A DNA stretch of 22,124 bases from a virus (IMGVR_UViG_3300038701_002630:1-22124), one strand, 5' to 3'; shown: positions 14,437-20,371, numbered from the stretch's first letter. The notes: generated by a model from the sequence alone, not told the origin. Numbers and translations: made by a program.

Positions 14437-15239
14437 TATTGTCCATCTCTCAGTACGTTTCTTGTTATAATGTTTGTTTCATTGAATCTTATACCTAATT
14501 CAACTGTAACTGGTGCACCGGACTTATAGAATGACATACCTTCTCCTGAAGAAGTGTTTACTGTGACTTCTGATATAAATGATCTATAAAACTTGGGTAA
14601 ATATTCTTTAGATTCGCCTTCAAAATCTACATATACCAAATCAGGATAATCCAAAGCGTAGCCTTCAACAGCTTCCTCTGGATGAATTCTTTCTTTAATG
14701 GTATCTATAATCTGTTTTAAACTATCGGATTCGCTTTGTGATCTTGGAGAAAATTTCCAATTTAAATAGTAACCTCTAAGATTAACGCCATCAAAGAATG
14801 AAGTTGTGTGAGGGTTCTTAACAATACCACCAACGATACCTGACTGAGCTCTTCTGTCATCGTTAGTTAATAAAGGTGTTAATGCGATAGCTCTTGCAAC
14901 GTCTTTTTTAGAATCACCTGAAAACTCGTTCTTTAATTTATCTGCGATAGAACCGCCTGAAAAAGCATCGGCGGCATTAGTAATATTTTCAGTAAATGCC
15001 ATATCATATGTACCGGTTTTAATTGACATTACGTCCGGTATCTGTTGAGGTAAAGGTAAATTAATGATAGCGGTAGTCACGTTTGAAGGTTCAGACGAAG
15101 GCCTGTCTCTATTATATTCTTCAAATCTTAACACAGTTCTCTTGGACAATATATCACTAAGTGGAAATTGCATATTTGATACATTTCCATTAGCTCTTTG
15201 TGATGTCTCTATAGGATTACTTGAAGATGGTCCTGCCAT
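14436..15239 (-). CDS. 48: baseplate tail-tube cap protein, T4 gp48-like
   Basis: In T4, gp48 sits on the baseplate hub and, with gp54, starts tube assembly. The match is best in the second half: YYLNWKFSPRSQSESDSLKQ corresponds to T4 VFTWDLTPRSTEDLMAIINI, and FYKSGAPVTVELGIRFNETN with ITRN corresponds to the T4 C-terminal LPSTFTLEITMREIITLNR. The N-terminal 100 residues are Ser/Asn/Pro-rich and then Ala/Asp-rich, with few fixed motifs. At 267 aa it is much shorter than T4 gp48 (364 aa). SD AAAAGG. Assignment to gp48 rather than another tube-fold baseplate protein is likely but not certain. Confidence 0.7.
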   Translation of the reverse strand: MAGPSSSNPIETSQRANGNVSNMQFPLSDILSKRTVLRFEEYNRDRPSSEPSNVTTAIINLPLPQQIPDVMSIKTGTYDMAFTENITNAADAFSGGSIADKLKNEFSGDSKKDVARAIALTPLLTNDDRRAQSGIVGGIVKNPHTTSFFDGVNLRGYYLNWKFSPRSQSESDSLKQIIDTIKERIHPEEAVEGYALDYPDLVYVDFEGESKEYLPKFYRSFISEVTVNTSSGEGMSFYKSGAPVTVELGIRFNETNIITRNVLRDGQ

Positions 15240-15253
15240 TATAGCCTTTTTTG

Positions 15254-15282
15254 TTTACTTTAATTTGTTTATATGTTATTAT
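15254..15282 (+). promoter_or_regulatory. sigma70-type early promoter, TTTACT-17-TATTAT
   Basis: TTTACT at 15254-15259 (preceded by G) and TATTAT at 15277-15282, 17 bases apart. It drives the small-gene block 15307-16061 and overlaps the minus-strand late element of the gp48-like/gp53 pair. Confidence 0.6.
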
Positions 15283-15287
15283 TTATA
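15280..15287 (-). promoter_or_regulatory. T4-type late promoter TATAAATA for gp48-like and gp53
   Basis: Perfect TATAAATA on the minus strand (TATTTATA as written). The predicted start near 15274 lies 35 bases before the gp48-like ATG. It shares three bases with the -10 box of the divergent early promoter. Confidence 0.6.
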
Positions 15288-15306
15288 AGAAATTAGAGAT
15301 ATTAAT

Positions 15307-15456
15307 ATGTCAAAAAAGATAGTTAGTTTAAGAATTTGTAAAAGGTGCGGCGGAGCTGGCAATCTACTAAGACCCACTGAAGCTAAGCTTATTAATTTTG
15401 TTAAATGTTCCGGCTGCAGCGGCAAAGGAACAAAATATAAGGTAATAGAATCGTGA
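15307..15456 (+). CDS. 49-aa zinc-knuckle (DnaJ-like CxxCxG) protein
   Basis: The peptide starts MSKKIVSLRICKRCGGAGNL and later holds KCSGCSGKGTKYK. Two CxxCxG-type knuckles (CKRCGGAG and CSGCSGKG) about 25 residues apart are the zinc-binding unit of the DnaJ central domain, here as a stand-alone microprotein. It is short enough to be missed by length cut-offs, but has a promoter just upstream and a 4-base overlap (GTGA) with the next gene. Possible roles include acting as an adaptor to host Hsp70 or another protein; this is inference. Confidence 0.6.
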   Translation: MSKKIVSLRICKRCGGAGNLLRPTEAKLINFVKCSGCSGKGTKYKVIES

Positions 15457-15722
15457 AATATAAAACAAGACCTCAAATAGTGGAAGCAGCTCAATTTAAT
15501 TTTCCACCATCTGAAGAACTTAGAATGTTCTTATCATCTAATGGTATGAAATATGAACTTGAATGGGATGATGTATTTGAACATCATGAATTGAATGTTT
15601 GGGATGTGCCTGATGGCTATGGTAGCCTTCTAATGCGAGAAGGTTATTGGTTAGTTAAAAGAGGCAAAAATGATTTTGTTCTTTTAACTGATAATCAATT
15701 CAATGAAAGGTATTATTTATGA
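15453..15722 (+). CDS. small phage hypothetical protein (PGDYG-like pattern)
   Basis: The 89-aa product starts at a GTG (MKYKTRPQIVEAAQFN), coupled to the previous stop. It follows the common phage layout 'kyr.kP..veA.q........w...P.g....v..GDwlVk...g.f.pl.d..F...Y': here KTRPQIVEAAQFN, REGYWLVKRGKNDFVLLTDN, then QFNERYYL. Proteins of this form are frequent in tailed phages, some assigned to the PGDYG domain; none has a known function. No signal or membrane segment. Confidence 0.6.
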   Translation: MKYKTRPQIVEAAQFNFPPSEELRMFLSSNGMKYELEWDDVFEHHELNVWDVPDGYGSLLMREGYWLVKRGKNDFVLLTDNQFNERYYL

Positions 15723-15868
15723 GGCTGCATTTTGACAACGAATGGCTCAAGAAAATGATAGAAGATGACGAAGATTTAGAAACATGTGTTGGTAATTTCG
15801 AAACTTCTATGAAAATAATCCATGAACTGGTAAAATACGAACAAAAGGAACCAGAAGATGAAGATTAA
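15719..15868 (+). CDS. 49-aa acidic hypothetical protein
   Basis: The ATG at 15719 overlaps the preceding stop (ATGA). The peptide MRLHFDNEWLKKMIEDDEDL continues to a stop at 15868 and is strongly acidic, with a likely helix in the middle (ETSMKIIHELVKYEQ). It overlaps the next gene by 11 bases. Supported by the coupled junctions, since otherwise a gap would remain in a fully packed block. No family recognised. Confidence 0.5.
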   Translation: MRLHFDNEWLKKMIEDDEDLETCVGNFETSMKIIHELVKYEQKEPEDED

Positions 15869-16061
15869 TTTTGAAGATATTTTAATAGGATTTTTTGCTA
15901 TTATGTATTATCTGGGAGCAATATTTTTCTGGGGTTTTATGGGATTAATTGCTCTCGCTGGTGTATTGCTTATTATAAAAACTGCAACCATTCAAGGCAC
16001 TCTTCTTTTTGTTGCTTCAGCCTGCGTGACAGTATTTCTTTTTATTAATCATCTAAGATGA
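15858..16061 (+). CDS. two-TM small membrane protein
   Basis: The 67-aa product has hydrophobic spans at about residues 8-36 and 46-64, with short tails (MKINFEDI at the start, NHLR at the end). It is probably an inner-membrane hairpin. The SD is AGAAGATGAAG-type and weak, so coupling to the upstream gene is likely. Its end overlaps the oppositely oriented gp2-like gene by 9 bases. Confidence 0.6.
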   Translation: MKINFEDILIGFFAIMYYLGAIFFWGFMGLIALAGVLLIIKTATIQGTLLFVASACVTVFLFINHLR

Positions 16062-16667
16062 CTTTTGTATTTTATCAATAGAATCATCCCATACTTTACG
16101 GGCACTTGCTTTTTGAAATCTAGCTAAAGGCAACATCATTGCATAATCCCATTCTTTAACGTCAATTTCGATCATTTGACTTTGAACATGGGATGCTAAA
16201 TATCTTTTGATACATGGCTTAAAGTAGCTAAACTTAGATGCTGATTGTAAAAGCTGATATGACATATTTAATTTTGTTGTATCATCGTATTTTTGATTAT
16301 TTAATAAATCATATAATTCGTCCATTAATCTGGCTCTAAACACAGGCGGCAAATAGTGCATGTTTAGACCTAGCCATCCATCTTTATACAATTCAATTGG
16401 AAATATTACTGGAAATTTATCCCAATATGGTAATGTAGCTTTATGTTTAGCATCATAGAAATAACATACCATTGTTCCAGGTCTTAATGAAGTTACCACA
16501 TTAGCTTTGGCTTTTTTAGTTCCAATAAATCTATTCGGACTTGTATTTTTAGAAGAAGCTTCTAGTGCTTTATCTCTTAGAAAGTCTCTGAGCAGAACAG
16601 AACCAAATTTTGGATTGTGTTTTCTCTCTGCTTGTTTTAATACTTTCGAAAATAATAATGATGCCAT
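16053..16667 (-). CDS. 2: probable DNA end protector protein, T4 gp2-like
   Basis: T4 gp2 binds the ends of packaged DNA, completes the head, and shields injected DNA from host RecBCD. The 204-aa product has the layout I know from gp2-like proteins of T4-type phages: SLRPGTMVCYFYDAKHKATL, then PYWDKFPVIFPIE, then GWLGLNMHYLPPVFRARLMD (about 96-115), and FKPCIKRYLASHV followed by EWDYAMMLPLARFQKAS near the end. It is somewhat shorter than T4 gp2 (about 274 aa). In T4 the order is 2-4-53; here the three genes lie in separate minus-strand blocks. The start overlaps the stop of the ART-like gene (TAATG), placing it in one late operon with two proteins carrying apparent capsid-targeting signals. 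Confidence 0.6.
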   Translation of the reverse strand: MASLLFSKVLKQAERKHNPKFGSVLLRDFLRDKALEASSKNTSPNRFIGTKKAKANVVTSLRPGTMVCYFYDAKHKATLPYWDKFPVIFPIELYKDGWLGLNMHYLPPVFRARLMDELYDLLNNQKYDDTTKLNMSYQLLQSASKFSYFKPCIKRYLASHVQSQMIEIDVKEWDYAMMLPLARFQKASARKVWDDSIDKIQKSS

Positions 16668-17221
16668 TATTCAAACTGCTTTCTTATTTCTTCGCCTGTA
16701 AATGTAGTTCCATGTGTTGAACTGAAATATTTAAACTTATCAAAATTACTTACGTGTGCGACTTTTTTCATATCTGACGATCTTTGAAAAATAATACATT
16801 CGGTATATTCATGAAGATTCTTAATGCTTCCTATTACAAATTCTTCAAATAATTCTTCATCTTTAGCATGTTTATTTTTTCCCGCTGCTGCATATATATT
16901 TATTGGTATAATTTTATGTCTCTGTGCAAGCTTTCTTTGATTTAATTTAATAATATAATGACCGCCTCGCCAATTTTCAGCTGATTTTAAACTACGTGTT
17001 AATGAAATTCCTCTCATTGATTCTCTACTTGTAAAATGCTTCATCTTAACATTTTTCTTAGGATTAAACTCGCCATAAAAATCCTGAGCCATAAATTTAT
17101 CATAATGATCTGTATAACCCTCTAATTTATCGTATTGAATTATTCTCTTAATTGCAGTGAAATTAGTTGAGTGATATAAAGGGGCGTCACGTCCTTCTTC
17201 TAGGTATTCTTTAAAGTTCAT
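16667..17221 (-). CDS. ADP-ribosyltransferase-like protein with capsid-targeting N-terminus (copy 2)
   Basis: The 184-aa product begins MNFKEYLEEGRDAPLYHST. The first ten residues resemble the T4 internal-protein capsid-targeting peptide (MKTYQEFIAEA), and LEE|G fits the gp21 protease site (L/I)xE|(G/A/S). After it come ART-fold elements: a LYHST first strand (H17), GISLTRSLKSAENW (about 70-83), and an acidic FEEFVIGSI (about 134-142) where ART enzymes have their catalytic Glu. T4 Alt has LYRSQ, FVSTSLYP and EMEVILP in matching places; here His replaces Arg, as in H-containing ART groups. An upstream in-frame ATG at 17236 is rejected since it would bury the signal. Targets unknown; activity is inferred only. 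Confidence 0.65.
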   Translation of the reverse strand: MNFKEYLEEGRDAPLYHSTNFTAIKRIIQYDKLEGYTDHYDKFMAQDFYGEFNPKKNVKMKHFTSRESMRGISLTRSLKSAENWRGGHYIIKLNQRKLAQRHKIIPINIYAAAGKNKHAKDEELFEEFVIGSIKNLHEYTECIIFQRSSDMKKVAHVSNFDKFKYFSSTHGTTFTGEEIRKQFE

Positions 17222-17690
17222 TAATAAATTTCCCATCTACAAATAATTTAGGATGATTTAATACTTCTTTACTTGCTTCTGTGTTATAGAAAATATTGTC
17301 AGTAAAATGTATTTTGTTAATATATTTATTGGGATCTTTAATTGGTCCTATTACAAATTCTTCAGCTTCACTATTATTCATTTCTCTAGCAGCACCTGAT
17401 GACATAAGCGAATAATTAAATGGAACAATTTTATATCTCTGAGATAGCTTTCTTTGATCAAATTCTATTACACAAGATCTGGCCATTTTAAATGGAGTTT
17501 TCATAGCCCAATTTTTCGCAAATCTAAAATCACGAGTAAGAGAAACACCATCAATTCTTTTTTTATTAATATTTTGAGTCGTCCAGGCTTTAACTATATT
17601 ACCCTTTAAAATTTGATTTAAACTATCAAGGCTCGTAGCATGAAATAAAGGAGCGTCGCGTCCTTCTTCTAGAAATTGTTTAAAATTCAT
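17211..17690 (-). CDS. ADP-ribosyltransferase-like protein with capsid-targeting N-terminus (copy 1)
   Basis: This 159-aa paralogue of the next gene starts MNFKQFLEEGRDAPLFHATS. The shared elements are the N-terminal signal with LEE|G (residues 7-10), LFHAT (H17), GVSLTRDFRFAKNW (48-61), DQRKLSQRYKIVPFN (78-92) and AEEFVIGPI (109-117). The motif block between the two copies is clearly related, while the loops differ (copy 1 lacks about 20 residues before GVSLTR). The bases encoding the N-terminus are nearly identical, showing a tandem duplication. SD AAGAGAT. It heads the late operon ART1-ART2-gp2-like. Alternative: a catalytically dead ART-fold head protein. Confidence 0.65.
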   Translation of the reverse strand: MNFKQFLEEGRDAPLFHATSLDSLNQILKGNIVKAWTTQNINKKRIDGVSLTRDFRFAKNWAMKTPFKMARSCVIEFDQRKLSQRYKIVPFNYSLMSSGAAREMNNSEAEEFVIGPIKDPNKYINKIHFTDNIFYNTEASKEVLNHPKLFVDGKFINEL

Positions 17691-17708
17691 TATATCTCTT
17701 TTTATTAT

Positions 17709-17716
17709 TATTTATT
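17709..17716 (-). promoter_or_regulatory. late-promoter-like AATAAATA for the ART/gp2 block
   Basis: One mismatch to TATAAATA on the minus strand. The predicted start near 17703 gives a 13-base leader with AAGAGA before the ATG at 17690. It sits one base beyond the -35 box of the divergent early promoter. Confidence 0.4.
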
Positions 17717-17717
17717 A

Positions 17718-17746
17718 TTTACTTTTAGTCAAAAACAGTTTATATT
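17718..17746 (+). promoter_or_regulatory. sigma70-type early promoter, TTTACT-17-TATATT
   Basis: TTTACT at 17718-17723 and TATATT at 17741-17746, 17 bases apart, at the head of the 17768-19526 small-gene operon. The predicted start near 17753 leaves too little leader for the ATG at 17756, but enough for the GTG at 17768. Confidence 0.65.
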
Positions 17747-17767
17747 AAATATGAAATGGAGAAGAAA

Positions 17768-17965
17768 GTGGAAACTTCAATAGTCATATTAATTATGTGG
17801 ACTGTTCTGAATCCTGATACTGGAGCTGAAGAATTTCGTCATAATTTTATTGAAAGACAGAATACTACATGCGAATTAATTATACCCGAGCTTGAGATGT
17901 TCAAAACAGAAATGATCAAGCGCGGAGTTTTTCGTAATTATGAATATGTTTGTAAGGAATATTAA
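17768..17965 (+). CDS. small hypothetical protein, GTG start
   Basis: An ATG at 17756 is in frame, but it contains the SD itself: GGAG at 17758-17761 lies six bases before a GTG at 17768, and the promoter would start RNA at about 17753. The GTG is therefore preferred. The 65-aa product (VETSIVILIMWTVLNPDTGA then EEFRHNFIERQNTTCELI) has a beta-like N-terminus rather than a true membrane span. No family recognised. Its stop overlaps the lipoprotein start (TAATG). Confidence 0.55.
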   Translation: METSIVILIMWTVLNPDTGAEEFRHNFIERQNTTCELIIPELEMFKTEMIKRGVFRNYEYVCKEY

Positions 17966-18195
17966 TGAAATACTTAATGATTTTGTTGACATTATTTTTA
18001 GTGTCATGTGAAGGTAAAACATATGAACCTTTTAAACGAGGAGATGTTGTAACTCACAAATCAGATGGAAACAAAGCTGTCGTTTCCTATTGTAAAGCTA
18101 CACATAAAGGTTGTTTTGTATCTATAAGTACTAGATATACCTTAATGTTCTGGGGATTACACGAAATTAAAGAAACAGGAGCAACAAATGACTAA
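17965..18195 (+). CDS. small phage lipoprotein
   Basis: The 76-aa product has a signal peptide MKYLMILLTLFLVSC ending in a lipobox (LVSC, C15), so the mature protein would be lipid-anchored. Residue +2 is Glu, not Asp, so sorting to the outer membrane is expected by the usual rule. The mature part includes FKRGDVVTHKSDGNKAVVSY, a KOW/SH3-like strand pattern, and two cysteines that could pair. Phage lipoproteins such as T5 Llp block receptors against superinfection; a role of that kind is possible here but unproven. SD AAGGAA. Overlaps the next gene by 8 bases. Confidence 0.7.
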   Translation: MKYLMILLTLFLVSCEGKTYEPFKRGDVVTHKSDGNKAVVSYCKATHKGCFVSISTRYTLMFWGLHEIKETGATND

Positions 18196-18382
18196 ATGGA
18201 TTGAGAATGATTTTTCTGGAAAATGTCCGATTCCTAATGCAAAAAGCGGAGAATATGAATTAAAATTTAATAATGATGAAGACTTTATACCTTCATTTTC
18301 TACAGCCGATGAATGGGACTGGAATAGATGTAAATTTGAAGATGATAATATTACTCATTATAGACTATTGGAGAAACTATGA
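18188..18382 (+). CDS. small acidic hypothetical protein
   Basis: The 64-aa product (MTKWIENDFSGKCPIPNAKS, ending DDNITHYRLLEKL) has the 'W......p......ITHYR' layout seen in many short phage proteins of unknown function. It is acidic with several tryptophans (DEWDWNRCKF). SD GGAG. It overlaps both neighbours (8 bases before, ATGA after). Confidence 0.6.
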   Translation: MTKWIENDFSGKCPIPNAKSGEYELKFNNDEDFIPSFSTADEWDWNRCKFEDDNITHYRLLEKL

Positions 18383-18705
18383 GATACGTTACTCCTATAT
18401 CATGTCCTTTCTGCGGCGAGGAACCCAGAATTAAAACTTCGGGTTCTTTCGATGGGTGGAATGCAACAGTTCAATGTTCTAATACTAAATGTCACGCATA
18501 TCCTTCGGTAAGCGATGAAGGTAAAGGCTTAGAGCGAACAACCAGTAATGCAATTGAACTTTGGAATAAAAGAAGCTTCAGTGACGATGAAGGTGATTTA
18601 ACATATCATTTAAATAGATCTAAAAAGCTTGCTCCCAACGAAATGGTGAAGAGATGTATTGATATGATTATTAAAGAAGTAAAAATTCTTATCAAAAAGG
18701 TTTAA
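18379..18705 (+). CDS. Lar-like zinc-finger protein (copy 2, with C-terminal extension)
   Basis: Residues 9-55 show the Lar pattern clearly: CPFCGEEPRIK, then DGWNATVQCSNTKCHAYP, then SNAIELWNKRSF ('A-x-x-x-W-N-x-R'). The four cysteines likely bind zinc. A further 45 residues (to 108) form a basic helical tail absent from copy 1 at 6183-6365. Lar in E. coli alters type I restriction-modification; phage Lar-like proteins are widespread and mostly untested. Coupled to the previous gene by ATGA, with GGAG upstream. Confidence 0.75.
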   Translation: MRYVTPISCPFCGEEPRIKTSGSFDGWNATVQCSNTKCHAYPSVSDEGKGLERTTSNAIELWNKRSFSDDEGDLTYHLNRSKKLAPNEMVKRCIDMIIKEVKILIKKV

Positions 18706-18706
18706 A

Positions 18707-18901
18707 ATGAAAGTTTCACAATTAATTCATCAACTTAAGAAATGTCATCCCGACGACGATGTTGAAATTTCAATCGATTACGAAAATACACCTGAAGATG
18801 AAAGAGAATTCGGCGTATGTATTGGGCTTAATGAAATCACTCCCGTAAGTATTGGAAGTGTAACTCTATTATGCGAATGCGAAGGTAAGAATGTCACATA
18901 G
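18707..18901 (+). CDS. small phage hypothetical protein ('KVSQLI..LKK..PDDDVEI' family)
   Basis: The 64-aa product opens MKVSQLIHQLKKCHPDDDVE, a very common phage pattern (short helix, 'P-D-x-x-V', then strands), followed by a two-strand unit ending in VSIGSVTLLCECEG. Function is unknown across the family. SD AAGG, one base after the previous stop. It overlaps the next gene by 11 bases. Confidence 0.7.
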   Translation: MKVSQLIHQLKKCHPDDDVEISIDYENTPEDEREFGVCIGLNEITPVSIGSVTLLCECEGKNVT

Positions 18902-19124
18902 TCTGCAGCAAGAATATATCGATGAAGAAATTAAAAAAGAAGAAATTATTCACGATATTAAAAAGAAAGTTAATGAATTGAATAATTTATTTAGAGAAGC
19001 AGCTTTAGTTGGAATGGATGTTAATCTTACAATTAAAGATGGGCGATCTGTAAACTCACGATCTTATCCATGCATTCAAGGAAATGTTACTGAAACTTAT
19101 ATAAAAGGATCTATCCATGGATGA
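18891..19124 (+). CDS. hypothetical protein with coiled-coil helix
   Basis: The 77-aa product has a long charged helix at about residues 5-38 (EYIDEEIKKEEIIHDIKKKV onward), which may form a coiled coil, then a short beta-like tail with VNLTIKDGRSVNSRSYPC. No named family. SD-like GAAGGTAAG precedes the ATG in the end of the previous gene. Confidence 0.6.
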   Translation: MSHSLQQEYIDEEIKKEEIIHDIKKKVNELNNLFREAALVGMDVNLTIKDGRSVNSRSYPCIQGNVTETYIKGSIHG

Positions 19125-19317
19125 TTGGATATCAAACGTAATGGGCTTTCTTTTAATTATTGCCTTTGCCATGCTTTTAATTACAACAATGAGCGAAGGC
19201 GAAAAGAAATTAGAATTTATTAAAAAATGCGAAAGCGATAATGGAATAGTTATGAAAAAATCAAAAAATCGAGAATTATTCTGTATTGATGAATCTGCAA
19301 TTAAGGAAATTAAATAA
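19117..19317 (+). CDS. membrane-anchored Cys-pair protein (paralogue A)
   Basis: The 66-aa product has one span at about residues 7-25 (VMGFLLIIAFAMLLITTM), then a small domain LEFIKKCESDNGIVMKK ending ELFCIDESAI. The two cysteines, about 19 residues apart, could form a disulfide in the periplasm. The next gene repeats the layout (EFIKDCEGRGGIAIK and PACIIEN). The pattern 'F...C...GGi.......C' recurs in small phage proteins of unknown role. SD AAAGGA. Confidence 0.6.
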   Translation: MDDWISNVMGFLLIIAFAMLLITTMSEGEKKLEFIKKCESDNGIVMKKSKNRELFCIDESAIKEIK

Positions 19318-19526
19318 TGGGTTGGGAAGATGTATTTTTTCTATTAATAGTAGTAGCTTTTCTGGGATGCTTAGTGTGGGCTAGTAAAAGCTCATCCTAT
19401 TTAGGCGAATTTATTAAGGACTGCGAGGGACGTGGTGGTATCGCTATAAAGATATTATCAGAAAATGAACCCGCATGTATTATTGAAAATAATGAGTTGG
19501 TAAGAAGAGGGGATTTAGATAAATAA
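19317..19526 (+). CDS. membrane-anchored Cys-pair protein (paralogue B)
   Basis: The 69-aa product has a span at about residues 6-22 (VFFLLIVVAFLGCLVWA), then GEFIKDCEGRGGIAIKILSE and PACIIENNEL, in line with the previous gene. The two are tandem paralogues. The start is coupled to the previous stop (TAATG). The product may lie in the inner membrane with the Cys domain outside. Function unknown. Confidence 0.6.
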   Translation: MGWEDVFFLLIVVAFLGCLVWASKSSSYLGEFIKDCEGRGGIAIKILSENEPACIIENNELVRRGDLDK

Positions 19527-19528
19527 TG

Positions 19529-19557
19529 TTTACATCTCGTTTAAATTTTGATATAAT
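19529..19557 (+). promoter_or_regulatory. sigma70-type early promoter, TTTACA-17-TATAAT
   Basis: TTTACA at 19529-19534 (preceded by G) and consensus TATAAT at 19552-19557, 17 bases apart: the closest to consensus of the set. The predicted start at about 19564 lies directly on the SD AAGGAGA. Confidence 0.7.
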
Positions 19558-19574
19558 AAAATAAAGGAGATGTA
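19531..19574 (+). promoter_or_regulatory. inverted repeat around the -10 box that would pair with the SD
   Basis: Bases 19531-19543 (TACATCTCGTTTA) and 19562-19574 (TAAAGGAGATGTA) are complementary at 12 of 13 positions, with one G-G mismatch. The right arm contains the SD of the gene at 19576. As at 8905-8946, RNA reading through from upstream would hide the SD, while RNA from the local promoter would lack the left arm. Confidence 0.6.
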
Positions 19575-19575
19575 T

Positions 19576-19854
19576 ATGAAATGTACTAAAAGAATAGAGC
19601 TTAAAATGCCAAAGGGCGAAGAGCTCGAATTGGAATTGCCGCTTGATGCTAAGATTCTTACCGTTAAGGTGTATAATTATGTTCCTACAATGTGGATTGA
19701 ATATGACAATAATGAAAAGCGAACCATGAAGAAGACCTTCTATGTTGTGGGAGATCATGCTGAATTCCCATATAATAGAACACATATCTCTACATGTGTT
19801 TGGACAGCCAACAACGGAAAAGATTATTATTTCCATGTATATATGAAGAAGTAG
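19576..19854 (+). CDS. DUF7352-like hypothetical protein
   Basis: The start at 19576 is preferred over the ATG at 19570, which overlaps the SD AAGGAG. The 92-aa product follows the layout 'k..i.mP.ga.iL.v......p.lw..vd.......r.f.v.GtG.......y..t......fv.Hvy': here KRIELKMPKGEELELELP, DAKILTVKVYNYVPTMWIEY, KTFYVVGDHAEFPYNRTHIS and YYFHVYMKK. That family is common in phages and has no known function. It is probably under the hairpin control just upstream. Confidence 0.65.
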   Translation: MKCTKRIELKMPKGEELELELPLDAKILTVKVYNYVPTMWIEYDNNEKRTMKKTFYVVGDHAEFPYNRTHISTCVWTANNGKDYYFHVYMKK

Positions 19855-19856
19855 CT

Positions 19857-20063
19857 ATGAAATATATAATTAAAAATACAGACGAACAGGTATTAACTAC
19901 CTTTAATAGTGAATATTCCTTTAGAGGTAATGAAAATATCACACATGACGGTATCAGATATAATTTAGTGGGCAGAGTTAATGAACATGCTGGTCTTATA
20001 ACTGTTGGTTATGGTAATTATAATGGAACTATTATAGAATTCTATGGAGTCAAATGTGGTTAA
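19857..20063 (+). CDS. small beta-rich hypothetical protein
   Basis: The frame extends upstream to 19794, but the ATG at 19857, two bases after the previous stop, is the natural start. The 68-aa product (MKYIIKNTDEQVLTTFNSEY, ending IIEFYGVKCG) has an alternating pattern that suggests a small beta barrel. No family recognised. Confidence 0.6.
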   Translation: MKYIIKNTDEQVLTTFNSEYSFRGNENITHDGIRYNLVGRVNEHAGLITVGYGNYNGTIIEFYGVKCG

Positions 20064-20109
20064 TAGAGTTCCATACGCGTTTAGACCAATGTCAGAAATG
20101 TTAGGATAG
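20056..20109 (+). CDS. possible 17-aa peptide, GTG start
   Basis: A GTG at 20056 lies six bases after GGAG (20046-20049) and opens a short frame MVNRVPYAFRPMSEMLG that ends before the next SD. It fills the gap between two genes and overlaps the previous stop. An ATG at 20054 in another frame is an equal competitor (16 aa). The short length makes this a weak call. Confidence 0.25.
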   Translation: MVNRVPYAFRPMSEMLG

Positions 20110-20113
20110 GAAA

Positions 20114-20353
20114 ATGTTTACATTATTTATATACGTAGGATTAATCGTACTATTATGTATAGTTATGAAATTTGTTGGTGAGACAGTTGACGAAACAAAT
20201 CGTTTATATCTTATTAGTAGATTAAAAAACAGGGGTTGTACTGAGGATGAGATTAATAAGCACTTCGAGATCAAGGATGCTTATGATCCCACATTCACAA
20301 CTCACAAAGAAGACCATATGCATCAATTAAAGATGAGAAGATTTGAACACTAG
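20114..20353 (+). CDS. membrane-anchored hypothetical protein
   Basis: The 79-aa product has an N-terminal span at about residues 2-20 (FTLFIYVGLIVLLCIVMKF), then a soluble tail whose segment LISRLKNRGCTEDEINKHFE looks like a short helix-turn-helix-shaped pair of helices, followed by a His/Lys-rich end. A membrane-tethered regulator is conceivable but speculative. A clear SD (AGGATAGGAAA) precedes the ATG. Confidence 0.6.
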   Translation: MFTLFIYVGLIVLLCIVMKFVGETVDETNRLYLISRLKNRGCTEDEINKHFEIKDAYDPTFTTHKEDHMHQLKMRRFEH

Positions 20354-20371
20354 AATATTGCTTAAAGTTAA

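Noticed and set aside
16049-16061. TCATCT-A-AGATGA inverted repeat at a convergent junction, taken as a terminator
   Set aside because: The arms leave a one-base loop, so only about four pairs could form; it is also fully explained by overlapping stop codons.
19480-19836. 118-aa open frame on the minus strand
   Set aside because: It is antisense to the DUF7352-like gene and its promoter, has no SD, and reads as low-quality hydrophobic sequence.
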